Below are positions 33,700-41,482 of a DNA stretch of 64,000 nucleotides, one piece after another. The notes under the pieces were generated by a model. The model made no database searches. It was not told the DNA's origin and saw nothing but the letters and a program-made list of their open reading frames with translations. The first letter of the stretch is position 1. Each line of letters begins with the position of its first letter. Source of the DNA: Paranoxybacillus sp035645275 (GTDB lineage Bacteria; Bacillota; Bacilli; Bacillales; Anoxybacillaceae); assembly GCA_035645275.1 (NCBI GenBank), contig DASQMX010000002.1, positions 30,224 to 94,223 on the forward strand, written 5' to 3'. Position numbers and translations under genes: made by a program.

Positions 33700-34107
33700 C
33701 TACGATTGTAATATGTCATAAAGCGCTTCTTCAAGATAAGGGAAGGAAAAATTAAATCCAAATTTTTGTAGCTTTTCTGGCAATATTTGTTGTCCCTCAA
33801 GCACTAGAATACTCATTTCGCCAAGCAGCAGTCTTAAGACAAAGTCAGGAACAGGAAACCAATAAGGTCGATGAAGAACTTTAGCAACGGTTTGACCAAT
33901 TCCTTCATTCTTGTTGGATGTGGCGCGGTAATATTAACAGAACCGGAGATATTTTGGTTATTTAATATAAATTCAATGGAACGAACGACATCTTTGATAT
34001 GAACCCATGAGAGCCATTGATCTCCAGAACCGACCGTTCCGCCAATGAAAAGCTTGTATGGAAATAAGATTCGCGGAAGCGCCCCTTCTTCTTTGCCGAG
34101 AATCATA
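33700..34107 (-). pseudogene. yfhF: yfhF-like nucleotide-sugar epimerase, 5'-truncated and frameshifted
   Basis: Reads RIGMILGKEEGALPRILFPY through GDQWLSWVHIKDVVRSIEFIL and TAPHPTRMKE in one frame, then GQTVAKVLHRPYWFPVPDFV to LEEALYDILQS in another; a single-base deletion near 33900 joins them. The N-terminal NAD-binding half (about 150 residues) is missing. The position beside recX is that of yfhF in B. subtilis, so this is the local remnant of that gene. Confidence 0.85.
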
Positions 34108-34211
34108 CCGATTTTATCACCTGTTTATTTTATTTTTATGTTATGCATTTTCGCTTATTGCTAAGGAAATTCCTTTTTTAAATGTGCTACGATACATATG
34201 AGGTGTTGTCG

Positions 34212-35024
34212 ATGGCTTTGATTACAAAAATTACGACACAAAAAGATAATCATGAACGTTTTAACGTATATATTGACCGGGGGAAAGGGGAAGAGTTTGC
34301 CTTTAGTGTTGACCAAGATGTATTAATTAAATTCCAATTAAAAAAAGGGAAAGAAATTGATGAGTTCGATATTCAGCAAATTTTATACGAAGATGACGTA
34401 AAAAAAGCGTATAATACCGCCTTGCGTTTTCTTGCCTACCGCATGCGTTCAGAAAAAGAAGTAGCGGATTATTTGCGAAAAAAGGGGATTTTGGAACCGA
34501 TTATTCGCGAAGTGTTTCATAAGCTGCGCGAATATAATTACGTCAATGATAAAGAGTTTGCCGATGCTTATGTGCGCACGCAAAAAAATACAACAGTGAA
34601 AGGGCCAGAGGTTATCCGCCAGGAACTTTATGATAAAGGAATTTCCGAGCCGCTTATCAATGAAGCACTCGAACAATTTACCTTTGAAGAGCAACTTGCG
34701 ACCGCAGAAAAGTTATATGAAAAAGCAAAAAAGCAAAATAAGAAATTTTCTTCGCAACAATGGAAACAACATATTGAGCAATTGCTGCGCCGCAAAGGTT
34801 TTTCATGGGAGATCATTCAACAAGTAATGAGTGAAAAAGGCAATGAGACAGATGAACAAGAGGAATGGGAAGCACTTGAATACCACGGACGGAAGGCGCA
34901 TCGACGCTATGAAAAATACGAAGGATTTATGTACGAACAAAAAATGAAACAAGCCCTTTATCGTAAAGGATTTTCGATTGAGATGATTGAACAATTTTTG
35001 CAACGTTTAAAGGAAGAACAGTAG
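34212..35024 (+). CDS. recX: RecX, regulator of RecA
   Basis: 270 residues, the normal size for Bacillus RecX, which modulates RecA filaments. Repeated three-helix units: YNTALRFLAYRMRSEKEVADYLRKKGI, then YNYVNDKEFADAYVRTQ and VIRQELYDKGIS, with a further repeat FSSQQWKQHIEQLLRRKGFS. ATG at 34212 follows GAGGTG; the ATG-less frame extension to 34182 lacks a ribosome site. Convergent with the SDR gene; both share the hairpin at 35019-35043. Confidence 0.92.
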   Translation: MALITKITTQKDNHERFNVYIDRGKGEEFAFSVDQDVLIKFQLKKGKEIDEFDIQQILYEDDVKKAYNTALRFLAYRMRSEKEVADYLRKKGILEPIIREVFHKLREYNYVNDKEFADAYVRTQKNTTVKGPEVIRQELYDKGISEPLINEALEQFTFEEQLATAEKLYEKAKKQNKKFSSQQWKQHIEQLLRRKGFSWEIIQQVMSEKGNETDEQEEWEALEYHGRKAHRRYEKYEGFMYEQKMKQALYRKGFSIEMIEQFLQRLKEEQ

Positions 35025-35043
35025 GAGAAAAACTCTCCTACTG
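35019..35043. terminator. Bidirectional hairpin shared by recX and the SDR gene
   Basis: CAGTAGGAGA pairs with TCTCCTACTG around a short loop. The recX stop codon (TAG) and the SDR stop codon (TGA, minus strand) both lie inside it. There is no long T-run on either side, so termination may be weak. Confidence 0.55.
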
Positions 35044-35706
35044 AATCATAATCTCAGGTTTGCCGTTGTCTTCAGCAATGATTTGCCGCGCTACTTCTTT
35101 TGCAGAGCGTAGGCGCGAGCGGTCTTTTATATGATCGGTTCCTTCCCAAAACGGCGTATCCATTCCGCCCATATAGACAGCGGTAACGGAGATATTAGTT
35201 TCTTCCAGTTCTTTCACAAGGCTCTCGCTAAAACCTCTAATAGCAAATTTGCTTGCGACATAGACAGATTCGTTTACTTTGCCTCTTAGGCCGGCAGTAG
35301 AAATAATATTGAGAATTTTTGCTTTTGGAATAGTGTGAAAGTAAGGTAAAAATGCTTTTGTCATAAAAATAGTGCCTTTTACGTTTGTTTCAATCATATC
35401 ATGAATTTGCTCCGCGGTAAGCGATGTGAATGGTCCGAAATAGCCTACGCCGGCGTTATTAATCAAACAAGTCACTTGATGATGTTTCAAAATCTCCTCT
35501 ACGGTTGCTTTGACGTTTTCGTAATTGCGAATATCCAGCGTATAGCTGAATGCTTTTCCGCCACGTTGCTCAATTTCTTTTTGCACAGTTAAAAGAGGAT
35601 CCAGGCGTCTGCCTGTTAAAATGATTGTATTTCCTTGCTCGGCATACTGCTGAGCCAGTTCCTTGCCCAATCCGGTACCGGCACCGGTAATGACGATAGT
35701 TTCCAT
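35038..35706 (-). CDS. Short-chain dehydrogenase/reductase
   Basis: 222 residues. NAD(P) motif GAGTGLGK (~7-14), NNAG at ~80, catalytic Ser in IISTAG and Tyr-Lys in SVYVASKFA. A short classic SDR similar to YqjQ-type proteins. Inserted between recX and yfhH relative to B. subtilis. Substrate unknown. Confidence 0.85.
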   Translation of the reverse strand: METIVITGAGTGLGKELAQQYAEQGNTIILTGRRLDPLLTVQKEIEQRGGKAFSYTLDIRNYENVKATVEEILKHHQVTCLINNAGVGYFGPFTSLTAEQIHDMIETNVKGTIFMTKAFLPYFHTIPKAKILNIISTAGLRGKVNESVYVASKFAIRGFSESLVKELEETNISVTAVYMGGMDTPFWEGTDHIKDRSRLRSAKEVARQIIAEDNGKPEIMIQ

Positions 35707-35813
35707 GTTTCATCTCTCCATTTTATGAAAATTGTTCGTATCTTATTGTATCGCACTTTGCTTTTGTTTGAAAAAAATATTTCTAATATAATAAAGAAAA
35801 GGGGGAGACAAAT

Positions 35814-36140
35814 GTGAGAGAATTCCATCAACAAAAACGTTACAGCGAAATGACGGAATATGAATTAAAGCAAGAAATTGCCGCATTGACAGAAAAAGCG
35901 CGCAAGGCGGAACAAATGGGAATCGTTAACGAATTTGCCGTGTATGAACGAAAAATTGCCATGGCCAAAGCTTATTTATTAAATCCCGAAGATTTTAAAC
36001 CTGGGGAGATATATGAAATTGTCGGAGACCCCGGCTCTTTTTTCAAAATTAAATATTTAAACGGAGTATTCGCCTGGGGGTATCGTTTAAACGGAAATGG
36101 CGAGGAAGAAGCATTGCCAATTTCTATGCTTACAAAATAG
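35814..36140 (+). CDS. yfhH: YfhH family protein (DUF1811)
   Basis: 108 residues. Helical N-terminal part (YSEMTEYELKQEIAALTEKA then RKAEQMGIVNEFAVYERKIA) and an SH3-like C-terminal part (PGEIYEIVGDPGSFFKIKYL then GVFAWGYRL). Length and order match B. subtilis YfhH. GTG start with GGGGGAG upstream. Function unknown. Confidence 0.85.
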   Translation: MREFHQQKRYSEMTEYELKQEIAALTEKARKAEQMGIVNEFAVYERKIAMAKAYLLNPEDFKPGEIYEIVGDPGSFFKIKYLNGVFAWGYRLNGNGEEEALPISMLTK

Positions 36141-36143
36141 GAA

Positions 36144-36178
36144 AAGAAACCAGAGAAGTAAAATCTCTGGTTTCTCTA
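36144..36178. terminator. Bidirectional terminator between yfhH and the YpzG-like gene
   Basis: GAAACCAGAGA pairs with TCTCTGGTTTC; T-rich on both outer sides. Confidence 0.75.
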
Positions 36179-36181
36179 ATG

Positions 36182-36343
36182 TTAAGAGCGCTTCCTTGTT
36201 TCATATTCAAGGATAATCAAATCCTGCGTTTGCTGGGTTTCGCCATTTACTTGTGAATGAGCATGTTTCGGATTTGCCCATGGTTGTTGAAAAGGGTTAG
36301 AATAAAGGTTATCATAAAACTTCTTTTTTGAATGTCGGCCCAT
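36182..36343 (-). CDS. YpzG family small protein
   Basis: 53 residues beginning MGRHSKKKFYDNLYSNPFQQ and continuing PWANPKHAHSQVNGETQQTQ. The NPFQ-P-ANPKHA-SQVNGETQ core is that of the YpzG family of Bacillus. GGAGGTG precedes the ATG. It lies just downstream of sspK on the same strand, so co-expression during sporulation is plausible. Function unknown. Confidence 0.75.
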   Translation of the reverse strand: MGRHSKKKFYDNLYSNPFQQPWANPKHAHSQVNGETQQTQDLIILEYETRKRS

Positions 36344-36375
36344 GACCAAACACCTCCAATGGTGTGTAACAATGA

Positions 36376-36537
36376 TTAAAACTGATCAGCTCGTTCACCG
36401 GAAGCACGCATTCGTTCTTGTGGATGAGTGTTGGTTGTACCATCTGCACGTTTTGAGGCATACTCAGCTTTCGCGCGTGGCTCTCCTTCAAACTTGTTGT
36501 TGTTTTGATTCGGAAAAGCTCGTTCTTTGTTCCGCAT
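36376..36537 (-). CDS. sspK: Acid-soluble spore protein K
   Basis: 53 residues: MRNKERAFPNQNNNKFEGEP then RAKAEYASKRADGTTNTHPQ and ERMRASGERADQF. The NNNKFEGEPRAK-YASKRADG-NTHPQERMRASG order is diagnostic of SspK, a minor forespore protein. AAGGAGGTG upstream of the ATG. Same neighbourhood as in B. subtilis (between yfhH and yfhJ). Confidence 0.92.
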   Translation of the reverse strand: MRNKERAFPNQNNNKFEGEPRAKAEYASKRADGTTNTHPQERMRASGERADQF

Positions 36538-36697
36538 TGCTGTACACCTCCTTCATTTTATAAGCGACCATCGCTTTATGATGAAGCAGTAACGTTTTTC
36601 ACTGTATCGTTCGTGTTGAGAAACAACACGTATTTTTATTATTAAGAAGTTTGTTTGCACTTATGTGTTCAAATATTGGTATTCGAGGTGAATAAAG

Positions 36698-36976
36698 ATG
36701 ATGGACATGAACGATTATTTTGAGCGATTAACGAATTATTTGCTTGAGAAAAACCAATCATTAGCTTATGCACAAGCACGTACATGGGTAGAACTGTTAT
36801 GGGAAGACTTTGAAACAACGTATGCACGTGCTGGTTACTCATACAAAGGGAAAGAGTTGACGGAGAGGGTTGTGCGCGGGTGGATTGACCAGTACGGAGC
36901 GCGTTTGCATGAGTTTACAACGAATAATCCAAAATATAAACATTTGCTTAATCAAGAGGATTATCCTAAACATTAA
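36698..36976 (+). CDS. yfhJ: YfhJ, WVELL-family protein
   Basis: 92 residues. The name-giving WVELL motif is at ~31-35 (ARTWVELLWEDFETTYARAG), followed by GKELTERVVRGWIDQYGARLHEF. Matches YfhJ in length and position. GAGGTG upstream of ATG at 36698. Function unknown. Confidence 0.9.
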   Translation: MMDMNDYFERLTNYLLEKNQSLAYAQARTWVELLWEDFETTYARAGYSYKGKELTERVVRGWIDQYGARLHEFTTNNPKYKHLLNQEDYPKH

Positions 36977-36982
36977 TGAAAA

Positions 36983-37105
36983 GAGGCTGTCTCAAAAGCC
37001 TAGGGTCAGACCCCACAACACAATATATAGGACATAATAGCGGATAAATGAACTATATATTGTGAAACGCACGTGAGGTCAGACCCTTATGAGACAGCCT
37101 CTTTT
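36983..37105. repeat. Long hairpin repeat, copy 6 (best-preserved)
   Basis: Outer GAGGCTGTCTCA/TGAGACAGCCTC, second stem GGGTCAGACCCCAC/GTGAGGTCAGACCC, core ACAATATATAGG...CTATATATTGT. It separates convergent yfhJ and yfhP and overlaps the last bases of yfhP. Confidence 0.85.
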
Positions 37106-38084
37106 AATTCGGGATTAATTCAAGCTTTTTCCGCAATTTTCCTTCGCTGAAAATCCAACCTGTATAAGAGCTGACAATGTTTAAATCAAGGTCGAGCTGA
37201 ACGACGGCAACAAACGGATAGTAGCCTTTGCTGCGATAGCGCAAATCGGTAAAACGAACTTCATAATGGTCTCTATATTCGTTGATTTCCCAACGGTATA
37301 CGGGAGAAAAGGATAAAAAGGCAGATAAATTGTCATCTTTTTTAGCCGCTTCAATAATTGGATTATTTGGTACAGGACATTTTTCGAAAGTGTCTAAAAT
37401 CGAAATCTTTCCATACTTTGCACGCGCTACATAAAAATATTTTTTCGCGGTGATGGCTAAGTGCCACTCATTGTAGCGAATCGTTGGCACGATAATGATG
37501 TCTTCTACATCCGGAATACGTTTATAGACCGCTTTTTTAATGTTGCGTTGTTGGCGAAAACGTACGATGTAATATCCCGCTAATATGATGTAAATGAATA
37601 AAAATGTATATCCAGGATGCGTGCCGGCAAAGACAGCGGCAATTCCCACAATATGCATCACGAAAATGAACGGGTCAAATGTATTAATAAGCCCAAGAGC
37701 AATCCATTTTTTTGTAAAAGGGCGTAATGCTTGAGTTCCATAAGCATTAAAAATGTCGACAAAGACATGAAGAATGACGGCAATCCATGTCCAAATCCAT
37801 AAATGAAGCCAATTTACTTCAGGATAAAAGTAGTATATAATTCCGCTAATGAGTAACGGCCATAATAGCACAGCGGGAATGGAATGTGTAATTCCTCGGT
37901 GATTGCGAATATATTTCGCATTGTTTTTTAGTTTTAAAATGGTATCTAAATCAGGTGCCTGTGAGCCTGCCAATGTACCAATTAATACTGCTTCTGCGAG
38001 AATGGGGTCTTGGGCAACGATCGGGTCTAATGTTGCCATGCTGCCTAAAGCAATCCCCATTAAAATATGCGTACCTGTATCCAA
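37104..38084 (-). CDS. yfhP: YfhP, membrane-bound metal-dependent hydrolase family (DUF457)
   Basis: 326 residues. N-terminal MDTGTHILMGIALG with the conserved His, then GSQAPDLDTI and NHRGITHSIPA (metal-ligand type motifs). Four to five membrane helices to ~185 precede a soluble C-terminal domain. TTG at 38084 has AAGGAGG 9 bases upstream. Same divergent position before mutY as in B. subtilis. Confidence 0.88.
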   Translation of the reverse strand: MDTGTHILMGIALGSMATLDPIVAQDPILAEAVLIGTLAGSQAPDLDTILKLKNNAKYIRNHRGITHSIPAVLLWPLLISGIIYYFYPEVNWLHLWIWTWIAVILHVFVDIFNAYGTQALRPFTKKWIALGLINTFDPFIFVMHIVGIAAVFAGTHPGYTFLFIYIILAGYYIVRFRQQRNIKKAVYKRIPDVEDIIIVPTIRYNEWHLAITAKKYFYVARAKYGKISILDTFEKCPVPNNPIIEAAKKDDNLSAFLSFSPVYRWEINEYRDHYEVRFTDLRYRSKGYYPFVAVVQLDLDLNIVSSYTGWIFSEGKLRKKLELIPN

Positions 38085-38335
38085 TCAAGGAAACCTCCTT
38101 AACATTTCTATTCGATAGTGTGTCCACATTTTTTGAAAAAAGAGTATATGATCATAACAAATTGGTTGAAAATTTTTATTGATTATCTTATAACAGAAGC
38201 AAACGTCATTCAATACGTATTTTCATCATTATATTATGTGAAAACATACGCCATCTGAAGTTCATCTTTATGCATAAAAATAGCTACAAATGACTGTAAG
38301 CGTCATTATTAGTTTATCATCTTGGAGGAAGCATC

Positions 38336-39439
38336 GTGAATCAAAACGTAAAACAAATTATAGAAGGATTTGATATAAAGGCATTTCAAAACGATTTAAT
38401 TGGTTGGTTTGAGAGAGAACAGCGTGATTTGCCATGGAGAAAAGATCAAGACCCGTATAAAGTATGGGTATCGGAAATCATGTTGCAGCAAACGAGAGTA
38501 GATACGGTAATTCCATATTTTAATCGTTTTATTGAACAATTTCCTACGCTAGAAGCGTTAGCGGAAGCAGATGAGGAAAAAGTGTTAAAAGCTTGGGAAG
38601 GGCTTGGATACTATTCGCGTGTGCGCAATTTACATGCGGCGGTAAAGGAAGTAAAAGAGACATATGGCGGGAAAGTACCGAATACAGTAGAAGAATTTTC
38701 AAAGCTGAAAGGTGTTGGACCTTATACGACGGGGGCGGTGTTAAGCATTGCCTACGGAATTCCTGAGCCAGCAGTAGACGGGAATGTGATGCGCGTATTG
38801 TCGCGGATTTTTTTGGTGTGGGAAGATATTGCAAAGGCAGGAACGAGAAAAGTTTTTGAAGAAATTGTAAGAAAAATTATTTCTCATGATAATCCGTCTT
38901 ATTTTAATCAAGCGTTAATGGAATTAGGCGCGTTAATTTGTGTTCCTGGCAAGCCGTCCTGTCTGCTTTGTCCTGTTCAAGCCCATTGCCGTGCCTTCCA
39001 TGAAGGTGTTCAGTCTGAGCTTCCGGTAAAAACAAAGAAAGGAAAAACAAAAGAAGTACAAATAAGCGCAGCTGTTTTAGAAAATGAAGAAGGAAAAATA
39101 TTAATTCATAAACGGCCAAATGAGGGATTATTAGCTAACTTATGGGAGTTTCCAAACTGCGAAACACCGTTAACGTTGGAAAATCCAAAAGAGCAATTAA
39201 CCGATTTTTTACGAACAGAATATGGGATTGAAGTAGAATTGGCACAACCGTTTGCTACGATTCAACACGTCTTTTCCCATTTAATTTGGAACATTGTCGT
39301 TTACCAAGGAAAAATCGTTGGCGATATAGAGGAAACAGAGAGACTAAAACTAGTCGGCAAACAAGAAATCGAAAACTACGCCTTCCCTGTCTCCCACCAG
39401 CGTATTTGGGGTCTGACCCCCGGTGCGTTAAAGCGTTAA
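38336..39439 (+). CDS. mutY: A/G-specific adenine glycosylase
   Basis: 367 residues. Removes adenine mispaired with 8-oxoguanine. Helix-hairpin-helix LKGVGPYTTGAVLSIAYG, catalytic Asp in EPAVDGNVMRV (~145), iron-sulphur cluster CVPGKPSCLLCPVQAHC (C-x6-C-x2-C-x5-C), and a C-terminal NUDIX-like 8-oxoG recognition domain (~230-360). GTG start with GGAGG 7-8 bases upstream. Confidence 0.96.
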   Translation: MNQNVKQIIEGFDIKAFQNDLIGWFEREQRDLPWRKDQDPYKVWVSEIMLQQTRVDTVIPYFNRFIEQFPTLEALAEADEEKVLKAWEGLGYYSRVRNLHAAVKEVKETYGGKVPNTVEEFSKLKGVGPYTTGAVLSIAYGIPEPAVDGNVMRVLSRIFLVWEDIAKAGTRKVFEEIVRKIISHDNPSYFNQALMELGALICVPGKPSCLLCPVQAHCRAFHEGVQSELPVKTKKGKTKEVQISAAVLENEEGKILIHKRPNEGLLANLWEFPNCETPLTLENPKEQLTDFLRTEYGIEVELAQPFATIQHVFSHLIWNIVVYQGKIVGDIEETERLKLVGKQEIENYAFPVSHQRIWGLTPGALKR

Positions 39440-39469
39440 AGTGATTGGCGGGGAATTCCCCCACCAATG

Positions 39470-39694
39470 TTAGTCAAAAGAAATGCGTGTGCCATGTGTG
39501 TAATCGGCTTCGTTTCGATTTAAACCACCGCGCGCTTCGATTTCTTCAATAATCTCGCGATGGATGGTTTGCCCCTCGACGTTTAAATAGGGAGTAATTT
39601 GTTGGAATGAATGGTGAAAAAAGGCGAGTTCGCTATCTTTCCATTCTGACTTTGGAATCATTGAGAGTTCTGTCATATCACGTCCAACGTACAT
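39470..39694 (-). CDS. yfhS: YfhS family small protein
   Basis: 74 residues: MYVGRDMTELSMIPKSEWKD then SELAFFHHSFQQITPYLNVE and EIEARGGLNRNEADYTHGTR. Matches YfhS, which in B. subtilis lies at the same place and is a sporulation-linked gene of unknown function. An alternative start two codons upstream (39700) is only 4 bases from GGAGG; the one chosen is 10 bases away, and either is possible. Confidence 0.8.
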   Translation of the reverse strand: MYVGRDMTELSMIPKSEWKDSELAFFHHSFQQITPYLNVEGQTIHREIIEEIEARGGLNRNEADYTHGTRISFD

Positions 39695-39767
39695 GAGCAT
39701 TTTTCCTCCTTTTTCCTATAGTTTGAAAAAGGAGGGATATATTTATACATAAAAAGGAGAATGAAAT

Positions 39768-40520
39768 ATGAACAAAGAAAAGGTGGCTGTTGTAACAGGA
39801 AGCAGCCGTGGAATCGGCAAAGCTATTGCTCTTCGTTTAGCAGAAGAAGGATATGATATTGTTGTAAACTATGCACGCAGCAAGGAGGCAGCGCTGCAAA
39901 CAGCAAAAGAAATTGAAGCATTAGGCAGAAAAGCGCTTGTGATAAAAGCAAATGTAGGAAAAGTAGAGAAAATTAAGGAAATGTTTGCACAAATTGATGA
40001 GGTATTTGGGCGAGTCGATGTTTTAATCAATAATGCTGCATCAGGCGTGCTCCGCCCAGCGATGGAATTAGAAGAATCTCATTGGGACTGGACAATGGAT
40101 ATTAACAGTAAAGCACTGCTGTTTTGCGCTCAAGAAGCAGCGAAGCGAATGGAGAAAGTCGGCGGGGGGAAAATTGTCAGCATTAGCTCGCTCGGCTCTA
40201 TCCGCTATTTAGAAAATTATACAGCTGTCGGTGTTTCCAAATCAGCGCTTGAATCATTGACACGCTATTTAGCCGTTGAGTTAGCATCAAAAAACATTTC
40301 TGTCAATGCTGTCTCTGGCGGTGCTGTTGATACGGATGCCTTAAAACATTTTCCAAACCGTGAAGAATTACTGGCAGATGCTATAGCGAAAACTCCTGCT
40401 GGACGAATGATAGAACCAAAAGACATTGTTCATACGGTGATGTTCCTTTTATCAGAAGAGGCAGAGATGATTCGTGGACAAACGATCATTGTTGATGGCG
40501 GAAGATCATTACTTTTATAA
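39768..40520 (+). CDS. fabL: Enoyl-[acyl-carrier-protein] reductase III
   Basis: 250 residues of the SDR fold. TGSSRGIGKA binds NADPH. The catalytic pair is spaced Y-x6-K in NYTAVGVSK, the spacing of enoyl-ACP reductases and not the Y-x3-K of ordinary SDRs. IIVDGGRSLLL at the end. FabL carries out the last reduction of fatty-acid elongation and is triclosan-tolerant in B. subtilis. Position between mutY/yfhS and sspE identifies it. Confidence 0.92.
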   Translation: MNKEKVAVVTGSSRGIGKAIALRLAEEGYDIVVNYARSKEAALQTAKEIEALGRKALVIKANVGKVEKIKEMFAQIDEVFGRVDVLINNAASGVLRPAMELEESHWDWTMDINSKALLFCAQEAAKRMEKVGGGKIVSISSLGSIRYLENYTAVGVSKSALESLTRYLAVELASKNISVNAVSGGAVDTDALKHFPNREELLADAIAKTPAGRMIEPKDIVHTVMFLLSEEAEMIRGQTIIVDGGRSLLL

Positions 40521-40527
40521 TTTTTTT

Positions 40528-40573
40528 GGATATAGAAGTCACCTCCTGGGTACATTAAATTCCGTGGAGGTGA
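40528..40573 (+). promoter_or_regulatory. sspE upstream region: inverted repeat over the ribosome site and possible sigma-G promoter
   Basis: TCACCTCC (40539-40546) is perfectly complementary to GGAGGTGA (40566-40573), which is the ribosome binding site of sspE. GATATA at 40528 and CATTAAA at 40553 weakly resemble a sigma-G promoter; if that is the real promoter the left arm would not be transcribed. Confidence 0.4.
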
Positions 40574-40578
40574 TAACA

Positions 40579-40770
40579 ATGGCTAATCAACCAAACAAAA
40601 CAGCAGCAGGTACGAACATTCAAAAAGTAAAACAACAAAACGCACAATCTGCACAAGCGGGTGCTGCAGGTCAATTCGGTACAGAATTTGCAGCTGAAAC
40701 AAATGTGCAAGAAGTAAGACAACAAAATGCACAAGCAGAAGCTCGCAAAGCACAAAATTCTAGCAAATAA
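40579..40770 (+). CDS. sspE: Gamma-type small acid-soluble spore protein
   Basis: 63 residues with two repeats, NIQKVKQQNAQSAQAGAAGQ and NVQEVRQQNAQAEARKAQ, around the FGTEFAAET spacer recognised by the germination protease GPR. Rich in Gln, Ala and Asn. Gamma-SASP stores amino acids for germination and does not bind DNA. Shorter than the 84-residue B. subtilis protein. ATG at 40579 with GGAGGTGAT. Confidence 0.95.
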   Translation: MANQPNKTAAGTNIQKVKQQNAQSAQAGAAGQFGTEFAAETNVQEVRQQNAQAEARKAQNSSK

Positions 40771-40772
40771 CA

Positions 40773-40816
40773 AAAAAGCGGTGCTCCTTTTTACCGGTAA
40801 GGAGTGCCGCTTTTTT
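40773..40816 (+). terminator. Rho-independent terminator of sspE
   Basis: AAAAAAGCGGTGCTCCTT pairs with AAGGAGTGCCGCTTTTTT. Confidence 0.9.
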
Positions 40817-40821
40817 ACATT

Positions 40822-40879
40822 AAAAGCTACTTAAATAAACTCGCTTTATCTGGATTTTATTGGTTAATCAACACAACTG
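40822..40879 (-). repeat. Partial copy of the structured repeat (one end only)
   Basis: AAAAGCTACTTAAATAAAC through GGTTAATCAACA matches the right end of copy A at 30635-30691; the nested-hairpin part and other end are absent. It sits between the sspE terminator and ygaB. Confidence 0.75.
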
Positions 40880-40985
40880 TTCTCTCGACAAAATTTGCTA
40901 TTGCTCTACATATGTAGTCAAAGGAAAAAAGGTTTTCCTCCCGAATTTAATATATAGTCACATAGGTTGGGGGAGGTAATGGATT

Positions 40986-41279
40986 GTGGAACAGTTTGAG
41001 CGGCTTGTAAACGAACAGTTAAAAACCATGGACCAACTTCTGTTTCTTCAAGAAGAATTGGAGAGATGCCAAGCGATTGAAGATGAATTAATCAAGCTGC
41101 AGAATAAGACGAAATTGCGCTCGATTCAAGACGAAATAAACGCAATGAAAAAACAACTGCGGGAAATTCAACAAATATTTGAAAAGCAAACAGAAGAAGT
41201 GATTCAATCTTATCAACAAGTTCAATACAAAAATTATGGAATTGGCCAAAAAGCGTCTGACCTCATGCGAAATCTATAA
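40986..41279 (+). CDS. ygaB: YgaB family coiled-coil protein
   Basis: 97 residues, almost all predicted coiled coil (EQLKTMDQLLFLQEELERCQ, EDELIKLQNKTKLRSIQDEI and MKKQLREIQQIFEKQ). GTG at 40986 with GGGAGG 9 bases upstream. The last residues (GQKASDLMRNL) and the stop codon are encoded by the edge of a hairpin repeat, so the native C-terminus was replaced. Function unknown; position as in B. subtilis. Confidence 0.82.
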   Translation: MEQFERLVNEQLKTMDQLLFLQEELERCQAIEDELIKLQNKTKLRSIQDEINAMKKQLREIQQIFEKQTEEVIQSYQQVQYKNYGIGQKASDLMRNL

Positions 41280-41366
41280 CACTATAGTGTTCTCATCTAA
41301 CGTTATATACTATATATTGTGGCTACGGGGGGCTGACACTTTGCTTTAGGGTCAGCCTCTCTTTTA
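41250..41366. repeat. Long hairpin repeat, copy 7, inverted, overlapping the end of ygaB
   Basis: Reverse complement matches copy 9: GAGGCTGACCCTAAAGC, CACAATATATAG, ATAACGTTAGATGAGA, and CATGAGGTCAGACGC. T-run after GGGTCAGCCTC on the plus strand. Its left edge forms the 3' end of ygaB. Confidence 0.8.
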
Positions 41367-41482
41367 TTGTGAACGAACGTGGGTTTAAATCATTCATGAG
41401 ACTTCTTTCCGAATTGTTTTAAATTGTGTATCGAACCGTTATAATAGTAAGAAAAGCGTCCAAATGAAAGTAGGGGAGAAAC

